Assembly: GCA_945889235.1 (NCBI GenBank)
Contig: CAMDBK010000201.1
Location: 1 to 5,805, forward strand
Direction: 5' to 3'
Length of the DNA: 5,805 nt
Origin: Chitinophaga pinensis
GTDB lineage: Bacteria; Bacteroidota; Bacteroidia; SXHM01
Part shown: one piece after another, positions 1-4,986 of the stretch
Layout: the number at the start of each line of letters is the position of its first letter
Position numbering within the stretch: position 1 is the first letter of the stretch
Notes under the pieces: model-generated
Seen by the model: the letters and a program-made list of their open reading frames with translations, nothing else
Told to the model about the DNA's origin: nothing
The model's database searches: none
Position numbers and translations under genes: made by a program

Positions 1-1
1 T

Positions 2-577
2 AAAGAAGTATATCCTGAAATTATCAGCACAGACATTAAATCTTCCCCATGGCTGGATAGAATTTTAGATGCACAAAAAATGGATTTGCCTGATAATTCT
101 ATTCGCGCATTTTATGCCATCAATTGTTTTCATCATTTGCCCGATGTTGACAGTTTTTTCAGTGAGTTGCTGCGGGTACTAAAACCGGGTGGAGGATGTA
201 TATTAATAGAACCCTATCATGGTGAAGTGGCTTCAAGTTTTTACAAAAAAATATTTGATACCGAAACATTTGACAAATCACAAAAGGATTGGAAATATAA
301 TGTAGGCGGAGTAATGGAAGGTGCTAATCAGGCTCTTAGCTATATTATTTTTAAACGCGACATTAATTTGTTTTTGAAAAAATATCCGCAATTAGAAGTA
401 GTGGAACAAAAAGTTATGCCTAATTATATGAGGTATCTGTTGTCGGGTGGATTAAACTTCAGGCAGGTTGTGCCTGCGTTTGCTGAGCCGTTAATTAAAT
501 TTCTTGAGTTTTTAATTAGTCCGTTTAACTCAGTTTTAGGACTTCATCATTGCATTGTAATCCGCAAAAAAGGGTGA
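2..577 (+). CDS. Class I SAM-dependent methyltransferase, 5'-truncated by the window edge
   Basis: The reading frame is open from base 2 to a TGA at 575-577, giving 191 residues of the C-terminal part. The ATG at 80 is not the likely start, because the codons before it already encode family sequence: STDI at fragment residues 9-12 (an acidic residue at the end of strand 2, which usually contacts the SAM ribose) and DAQKMDLPD at 23-31. FHHLPD (43-48), LLRVLKPGGG (56-65) and LIEPYHG (68-74) complete the Rossmann-type methyltransferase pattern. The glycine-rich motif I would lie upstream of the window. The last 60 residues are rather hydrophobic (two segments around residues 145-180) and end in LGLHHCIVIRKKG, which could favour membrane contact; that is inference. 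The acceptor substrate cannot be told from the sequence. The gene converges on the TPR gene at 584-2071, with 6 bases between the two stop codons. Confidence 0.85.
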   Translation, partial: KEVYPEIISTDIKSSPWLDRILDAQKMDLPDNSIRAFYAINCFHHLPDVDSFFSELLRVLKPGGGCILIEPYHGEVASSFYKKIFDTETFDKSQKDWKYNVGGVMEGANQALSYIIFKRDINLFLKKYPQLEVVEQKVMPNYMRYLLSGGLNFRQVVPAFAEPLIKFLEFLISPFNSVLGLHHCIVIRKKG

Positions 578-583
578 CCCTGA

Positions 584-2071
584 CTATTTCCCTTCAATCC
601 TGTTCAACCCTGCCTTTGCTTTTTGCCCAATACTGTTGCGGTATTCCTTGTTTTTAAACGAAGGACATAACTCAAAATACTTCCGCGCCTTTTTGAAATC
701 TTTCTTCACTTCATAAATCAAACCTAGATTTAATGAAGCGTTGGCGGCAAAGTAATAAGTACTCTTAGCACCTTTTTCAATCGTCATTTCATAATAAGGA
801 ATTGCATCGTTTGGTTTTCCCCAGCTGTGGTATATTCTGCCAAGCCGATACGTAAATTCCAACTGATCTTTTTCGGTGGTGAAGTCTTTAGCATTGCCAT
901 CTTTTACCAGCATTGTCATTGCTTGCAGATAATATCCACCATCAAAAAGCAAACGCGCTTTCAGTAGTTTTAAGTTGGGCGCTTCACCGTTTTCTGCTTC
1001 TTTTTGCGCCTGTTTATCTTCATCGGCAATGTCATTTCCTTTGCTTAAAACTAAGCCCATGTTTTTTCGGTAGCCATCGTAATCGCCCACCAGCAGGCTG
1101 AACCAGCCAAGCTTCTGATAAGCGGTTTTAACGTAACTCTTGCCTTTAAAATTGTCGATGTATTTTTTTATGTACACATCTGCATCCATATCTAAGCGGT
1201 TGAGTTTTGCTTCACCTGTCAGTAAATCCAGGTAATAAAAAGAATATTCTTCCGCACTTTCAGGTCGCTTTTCCAAAAAAGAAATCGCATCGTTATTACG
1301 CGAAGTTTTAATTGCAATGCTTGCTTTTGCAAACGTGAGCAGCGGATTATAACCGGGTAAATATTTCAGTATGGTGTAAAGTTTTTCAATATTGTCTTTG
1401 TCTTTTGAAAGATTGAGTTCAACAAACGAAAGCAGAAATAATGATTCAGTAAGAAGGTAATTGTACTCAGAATTGGTTTGCGATTGGGCAACAACTATGT
1501 TTAACTCTTTTACACCCTGACTGATGGTTCCCTCAATTCCCATAATGTTTACCGCCCATTTATAATTATCAGGCACGGTTCCAATAATAGCATGAAGCAA
1601 CCCCATACTTTTCATGTTCGGTAAAAAACCGGGATGCTTGTGTTGGTTGTCTTCTAATAATTTATACGCTTTATTTATTTCACCAACAGCTGAAAGATAT
1701 TCACCGAATTTCACATGTACAAAAGCCCATTGCAAATTAACTTCTGCCTGCGAATAAAGGAACCAGGGCGATTGTGAGTCTCCCTTTTCTAATTGTCTTA
1801 AACGTAAGTCTTTGTTTTTTTGAAGTGAAGTATAATCGTTTTGGTCTTCACCAATTATCAGCGTAAAAAAATCAATGTAGTTTTCAAGAAAAACAGAAAT
1901 ATCATTCCCCGGATTTACTTTCTTTTCACTATCAAGTTTAGTTTTTGCTGCTTTAAATTTTAAACTTACAATATCTTCATAAGCATTCCGGCAATTGGAG
2001 TTAAAGTCAAATGCGGCAAATGATTTTAATGTTACCTGAAGAAAGATAAATAAGACAATAAAATACTTCAT
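584..2071 (-). CDS. Exported tetratricopeptide-repeat protein, 495 aa, function unknown
   Basis: The protein begins with a signal peptide: a short basic start MKYF, a hydrophobic core at residues 3-13, and a probable signal peptidase I site after SFA (about residue 19). No lipobox cysteine is visible, so the mature protein is probably periplasmic or envelope-associated. The rest is predicted helical. Clear TPR-like helix pairs lie near the C-terminus: about 372-390 (ARLLFDGGYYLQAM), 404-434 (YRLGRIYHSWGKPNDAI) and 438-469 (ASLNLGLIYEVKKDFKKA). The middle has a conserved-looking block at 156-190 with GLLHAIIGTVPDNYKWAV and then GIEGTISQGVKEL. From memory this loosely resembles the N-terminal region of the TTC39/IML2 TPR family, but I could not test that. 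TPR proteins normally mediate protein-protein contacts; no catalytic motif is seen. The start at 2071 is supported by the signal peptide. A strong hairpin ends 8 bases upstream of the ATG, so it is unclear whether the gene has its own promoter. No Shine-Dalgarno sequence is present. Confidence 0.88.
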   Translation of the reverse strand: MKYFIVLFIFLQVTLKSFAAFDFNSNCRNAYEDIVSLKFKAAKTKLDSEKKVNPGNDISVFLENYIDFFTLIIGEDQNDYTSLQKNKDLRLRQLEKGDSQSPWFLYSQAEVNLQWAFVHVKFGEYLSAVGEINKAYKLLEDNQHKHPGFLPNMKSMGLLHAIIGTVPDNYKWAVNIMGIEGTISQGVKELNIVVAQSQTNSEYNYLLTESLFLLSFVELNLSKDKDNIEKLYTILKYLPGYNPLLTFAKASIAIKTSRNNDAISFLEKRPESAEEYSFYYLDLLTGEAKLNRLDMDADVYIKKYIDNFKGKSYVKTAYQKLGWFSLLVGDYDGYRKNMGLVLSKGNDIADEDKQAQKEAENGEAPNLKLLKARLLFDGGYYLQAMTMLVKDGNAKDFTTEKDQLEFTYRLGRIYHSWGKPNDAIPYYEMTIEKGAKSTYYFAANASLNLGLIYEVKKDFKKARKYFELCPSFKNKEYRNSIGQKAKAGLNRIEGK

Positions 2072-2079
2072 GTTCTCAG

Positions 2080-2119
2080 AAACAAAAAAGGGACTTCAAA
2101 TGAAATCCCTTTTTTGTTT
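2080..2119 (-). terminator. Strong, near-symmetrical (probably bidirectional) intrinsic terminator
   Basis: A perfect 14-bp inverted repeat pairs 2080-2093 (AAACAAAAAAGGGA) with 2106-2119 (TCCCTTTTTTGTTT). Past one C/A mismatch (2094 with 2105), three more pairs (TTC 2095-2097 with GAA 2102-2104) close an AAAT tetraloop at 2098-2101. The stem core is flanked by an A-run on one side and a T-run on the other, so either strand gives a hairpin followed by U-residues. It begins 14 bases past the stop of the zinc-ribbon gene and most simply ends the leftward 4801-2134 transcript. It also lies only 8 bases before the ATG of the next leftward gene. Confidence 0.85.
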
Positions 2120-2133
2120 TATTGAATAAATGT

Positions 2134-3051
2134 TTATGCTTCCACAAGTTCTTCAACTCCTGCAAGCTCCTGATCAACAAGTATACGTCCGCAATATTCG
2201 CAAACAATAATTTTCTTTCTCATGCGGATATCCATTTGGCGCTGTGGAGGAATATTGTTGAAACAACCACCGCATGCATCACGTGAAACGGTTACAACAG
2301 CTAATCCGTTACGTGCATTTGTGCGCAGACGTTTATAAGCGGTAAGCAATCTCTCATCCATTATTTCCTCAGCTTTTCCGGATTGTTTCATCAATGATTT
2401 CTCTTCTTTTTCAGTTTCCTTGATAATGTCATCCAGCTCAGCTTTTTTATGCTTCAAATCGCTTTTACGTTCATCTAATTCAGCTTGCACTTTTTCAACA
2501 AATTCGTTTTTAGCAGCAATATTTGCTTTCGCTTCTTTTATTCTTTTTTCAGAAAGTTGAATCTCCAGATTTTGGAATTCAATTTCTTTTGTCAATGAAT
2601 CAAACTCACGGTTATTGCGGACTTTATTCTGCTGCTCTTCGTATTTTTTAATCAAAGACAATGAGTCTTTCATTTGCTGTTTTTTCTGAACAATAGTGTC
2701 TTCAAAAACATTCACCTCATCCGTGTAATTTTTTACACGGGTTTCAAGTCCTATAATTTCATCTTCCAGATCCTGAACTTCCAATGGCAATTCGCCTCTT
2801 ACAATTCTGATTTTATCAATGGCAGTATCAATCTGTTGAAGATTGAAAAGTGCTTTCAGTCTTTCTTCGATTGTAACATCGGGATTTATTTCTTTATGTT
2901 TTGCTTTTGGCTTTGCAGGCTCTGCGTATTCAATTTTGGCTTTTGCAGTTTCTTTTTTCGCAGGCTTTGATTCAGTTTTTTTTGCTTTTTCTATTTTTGA
3001 ATTGGCAACAGGTTTTGCTGATTCTTTAGCTTTTACTTTGGCTTTTATCAT
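2134..3051 (-). CDS. Coiled-coil C4-type zinc-ribbon protein (HP0958/FlgZ-like) with a Lys/Ala/Pro-rich N-terminal tail
   Basis: This 305-residue protein has three parts. Residues 1-55 are a low-complexity basic tail (18 Lys and 11 Ala in the first 53 residues, plus several Pro). Residues about 62-235 form a long charged helical hairpin, read as a coiled coil, starting at ERLKALFNLQQIDTAIDKI and containing the family-typical NNREFDSLTKEIEFQN (146-160). The C-terminus is a zinc ribbon with CGGC at 260-263 and CEYC at 284-287, so all four zinc ligands are present, joined by NNIPPQRQMDIRMRKKIIV. Members of this family without a tail are about 240-250 residues, so the tail explains the extra length. 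The Helicobacter homologue HP0958 is described as a zinc-ribbon coiled-coil protein affecting flagellar gene expression and binding RNA; whether that applies here is unknown. The ATG at 3051 lies 4 bases after the nif3-like stop codon. An in-frame TAA a few codons upstream limits extension. The protein has no signal sequence and should be cytoplasmic. Confidence 0.9.
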   Translation of the reverse strand: MIKAKVKAKESAKPVANSKIEKAKKTESKPAKKETAKAKIEYAEPAKPKAKHKEINPDVTIEERLKALFNLQQIDTAIDKIRIVRGELPLEVQDLEDEIIGLETRVKNYTDEVNVFEDTIVQKKQQMKDSLSLIKKYEEQQNKVRNNREFDSLTKEIEFQNLEIQLSEKRIKEAKANIAAKNEFVEKVQAELDERKSDLKHKKAELDDIIKETEKEEKSLMKQSGKAEEIMDERLLTAYKRLRTNARNGLAVVTVSRDACGGCFNNIPPQRQMDIRMRKKIIVCEYCGRILVDQELAGVEELVEA

Positions 3052-3055
3052 GTTT

Positions 3056-4150
3056 TCAGAGATAGTTTATCGGATTCGTATTAGTTTTTGACAAACGGAC
3101 GGCAAAAGTAGGAAATTTTTCCATTAGTAAGCTATAAAATATTTCGCCTGTAAATTGCTCACTTTCAAAGTGTCCCACATCGGCAAGCAGTATTTTACCT
3201 TCCGCGTCAAAAAACTGGTGGTATTTAAGGTCAGCAGTAATAAAAATATCTGCTTCAGATGCAATGGCATCTTTTAAGAGAAAACTCCCTGAACCGCCAC
3301 ACACAGCTACTCTTTTAATTTTCTTACCTGTAAGTTGTGTATAACGTACGCAATCTGTTTGCAAAGAAGTCTTTAATGATTTTAAAAAAAACAATTCATC
3401 CTGTGGTTCCTTCAGTTCTCCTGTAAGCCCTGAGCCAACCTGTTGGTACTGGTTTTCAAGCGGATAAATGTCATAGGCAACTTCTTCATAAGGGTGCGAA
3501 GTAAACAAAGCTTTTAGTATAGCGGATTGAAGTTGTGAGGGAAATATTGTTTCTATCCGGATTTCCGTCTCCTGATGTTGTATGTTTTGTTTGCCTACAA
3601 AAGGTTTTGTTCCTTCACCAGCGCGGAAAGTTCCGTATCCTTCCACATTATAGCTGCATTCATCATAATTGCCTATAAAACCTGCTCCGGCTTTAAATAA
3701 TGCTGTTCTTACTTCTGCTGCTTTTTCATTAGGACAAAAAGTGACTAGTTTTTTCAATAATCCTGTTTTAGGTTGAAGAATTGAACAGTTTTTTAAGCCA
3801 AGCTTCTCTGCAATTTTTGAGTTCACCCCACTTATAACATTGTCAAGATTGGTATGTGCTGCATATATTGCGATGTCATTTTTTATGGCTTTTATTATTG
3901 TGCGCTCTACATAATTCTTTCCCGTAATCTTTTTCAGTCCGCTGAAAATAATTGGATGATGTGCAATAACAAGATTGCAGTTCTCTTTTATTGCTTCATC
4001 AATTACATCCTCGGTGCTGTCAAGACAAATCAGAGCACCAGTAATTTCCTGAGCAGGACTTCCGATAATGAGTCCAGCATTGTCATAATTTTCTTGGTAG
4101 GAAAGCGGAGCAAAAGCTTCTATAGCTTTTATTATTTCTGATAATTGCAT
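3056..4150 (-). CDS. NIF3/DUF34-family dinuclear metal-binding protein with PII/CutA-like insert (YqfO type)
   Basis: The 364-residue length fits the three-domain YqfO/SA1388 subtype rather than the roughly 250-residue YbgI type. The N-terminal NIF3 half (about 1-128) has NYDNAGLIIG (21-30), HHPIIF with H64 and H65, and HTNLDN with H99 and D103. A central insert (about 130-235) has VTFCPNEKAAEVRTALF and SHPYEEVAYDIYPL (218-231), the pattern of the PII/CutA1-like domain. The C-terminal NIF3 half has CGGSGSFL (284-291), then ITADLKYHQFFDA (304-316) and DVGHFESEQF (324-333), with H327 and E331. H64, H65, D103, H327 and E331 match the expected two-metal ligand set, so the site looks intact. Family members form toroidal hexamers. 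The database label 'GTP cyclohydrolase 1 type 2' is weakly supported as the true role, and a metal-handling role has also been proposed. The gene starts 21 bases after the upstream TPR gene and ends 4 bases before the zinc-ribbon gene. No Shine-Dalgarno sequence is visible. Confidence 0.95.
   Translation of the reverse strand: MQLSEIIKAIEAFAPLSYQENYDNAGLIIGSPAQEITGALICLDSTEDVIDEAIKENCNLVIAHHPIIFSGLKKITGKNYVERTIIKAIKNDIAIYAAHTNLDNVISGVNSKIAEKLGLKNCSILQPKTGLLKKLVTFCPNEKAAEVRTALFKAGAGFIGNYDECSYNVEGYGTFRAGEGTKPFVGKQNIQHQETEIRIETIFPSQLQSAILKALFTSHPYEEVAYDIYPLENQYQQVGSGLTGELKEPQDELFFLKSLKTSLQTDCVRYTQLTGKKIKRVAVCGGSGSFLLKDAIASEADIFITADLKYHQFFDAEGKILLADVGHFESEQFTGEIFYSLLMEKFPTFAVRLSKTNTNPINYL
3101..3119 (-). 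promoter_or_regulatory. Possible internal Bacteroidota-type promoter for the zinc-ribbon gene
   Basis: Read on the minus strand this is AAAATTTCCTACTTTTGCC, which contains TACTTTTG (3110 to 3103), a full match to the Bacteroidota -7 consensus TAnnTTTG. It lies inside the last codons of the nif3-like gene, and the -7 box begins 59 bases before the zinc-ribbon ATG. Seventeen of 19 bases match the element at 4841-4859, upstream of another leftward gene. No TTG -33 element was found at the usual distance, and the same bases encode NIF3 residues FPTFAV, so chance is possible. Confidence 0.35.
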
Positions 4151-4171
4151 GTTATATAAGGAAACGCTGCG

Positions 4172-4801
4172 CTATTGGTCGCAGAAATCTTTTAATTCCG
4201 GATTTGCTTTAAAAGCGCCTAATTCTTTGGCTTTTTTCAGGTCTTCGCAACCGCCTGCCTTATCGTCCATGAAACGTTTTACGCTTCCTCTTTTGTAATA
4301 AATATCACCCATTCTTACTTTCAGAGCTTCTACTTTTGTATAATCCTGTCTCGCGCCTTTTAAGTCATCCAACACCTTTTTTATGTCACCTGTTTTTTGA
4401 AATTGTTTTGATTTTTTCTCGGTAATTTCTATTGCTCTGTTGTAATCAGCTAAAGCAGTTTCAAAGTCAAGCAACAGAAAACGTATTCCTGCTCTTGCCA
4501 CAAATGCCTCATAAAAAACAGAATCCATTTCTACTGCCTTATCATAACTTTCCAGAGCACTTTTATATTCTTTCTGGCTTTGAAAAACCTGTGCTTTGTT
4601 AAAATATTCCAACGCCTGTTCACTTTCTGTTTTCGGCAGTTCAACTGCTCCTGAATTTTCAACCTGTTTTACAGGAGTTGCAGCACCAGTACCGGAAACT
4701 TCTCCGGTTGGGCCGGTTGCTCCATTTGTTCCCGGAGTTTGCGCCCAGGCTAGTGATGATAAGAAAGTTAATGAAATAAAAACGAATATTTTTATTCTCA
4801 T
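4172..4801 (-). CDS. Exported small TPR protein with a short collagen-like Gly-X-Y linker, 209 aa
   Basis: Residues 1-20 are a signal peptide (basic MRIK, hydrophobic core 5-18) with a signal peptidase I site AWA|Q after residue 20. The mature N-terminus is a flexible Gly/Thr/Pro/Ala linker (about 21-57) with four Gly-X-Y triplets in a row at 24-35 (GTNGATGPTGEV). A TPR domain follows: repeat 1 at about 61-94 (ALEYFNKAQVFQSQKEYKSA), repeat 2 at 95-127 (YEAFVARAGIRFLLLDFETA), a charged spacer, and a last repeat at about 163-195 (MGDIYYKRGSVKRF then GGCEDLKKAKELG). Cys185 and Cys207 near the C-terminus could form a disulfide after export; this is inference. It is probably a periplasmic or envelope adaptor; no partner can be named. 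It is the first gene of the leftward cluster with the nif3-like and zinc-ribbon genes. The ATG at 4801 is preceded by an A-rich stretch (AGAAAAACTTT) rather than a Shine-Dalgarno sequence. Confidence 0.9.
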   Translation of the reverse strand: MRIKIFVFISLTFLSSLAWAQTPGTNGATGPTGEVSGTGAATPVKQVENSGAVELPKTESEQALEYFNKAQVFQSQKEYKSALESYDKAVEMDSVFYEAFVARAGIRFLLLDFETALADYNRAIEITEKKSKQFQKTGDIKKVLDDLKGARQDYTKVEALKVRMGDIYYKRGSVKRFMDDKAGGCEDLKKAKELGAFKANPELKDFCDQ

Positions 4802-4840
4802 AAAGTTTTTCTGATGCTTGTAATATCGCTAAAATTAAGG

Positions 4841-4859
4841 GGCTAAAGTAGGAAGTTTT
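4841..4859 (-). promoter_or_regulatory. Probable Bacteroidota-type promoter of the leftward TPR/nif3/zinc-ribbon cluster
   Basis: On the minus strand this reads AAAACTTCCTACTTTAGCC. TACTTTAG (4850 to 4843) matches the Bacteroidota -7 box TAnnTTTG except for one base. The box begins 49 bases before the ATG of the TPR gene, a sensible distance for a short leader. It is a 17/19 copy of the element at 3101-3119. A clear TTG -33 box is not seen upstream. It is placed in the 185-base divergent region, the only non-coding space before this cluster. Confidence 0.45.
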
Positions 4860-4971
4860 GTGTTTAGTTGGTATTTACACCATTATTTTTTCAAGATAAC
4901 GGTTGTTGAAAACATTTTGTCGGTGATTCCTGATTACCTGAAATCACAAAATCCTGTATTAAAAACCTTTC

Positions 4972-4979
4972 TAACTTTA
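4972..4979 (+). promoter_or_regulatory. Weak candidate -7 box directly before lpxK
   Basis: TAACTTTA matches TAnnTTTG at all but the last defined base, and ACTTTAGCCC (4974-4983) is shared with the minus-strand element at 4841-4859. The box ends 7 bases before the lpxK ATG, so use of this site would give an almost leaderless mRNA. No -33 TTG is found. The lpxK promoter could instead lie further upstream in the intergenic region, where I found no better match. Confidence 0.2.
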
Positions 4980-4986
4980 GCCCGAT

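Noticed and set aside
80..577. ATG at 80 as the start of the methyltransferase
   Set aside because: The frame is open to the window edge, and the codons before 80 encode the TDI and DAQKMD parts of the SAM-binding fold, so the gene begins outside the window.
913..1101. Plus-strand 62-codon open frame opposite the large TPR gene
   Set aside because: The Leu/His/Cys-rich composition is an antisense artefact inside a well-supported coding region.
2674..3091. Plus-strand Phe/Ser-rich open frames opposite the zinc-ribbon gene
   Set aside because: They are the antisense of Lys/Glu-rich codons (AAA/GAA read as TTT/TTC), have no family-like sequence, and the opposite strand carries a clear gene.
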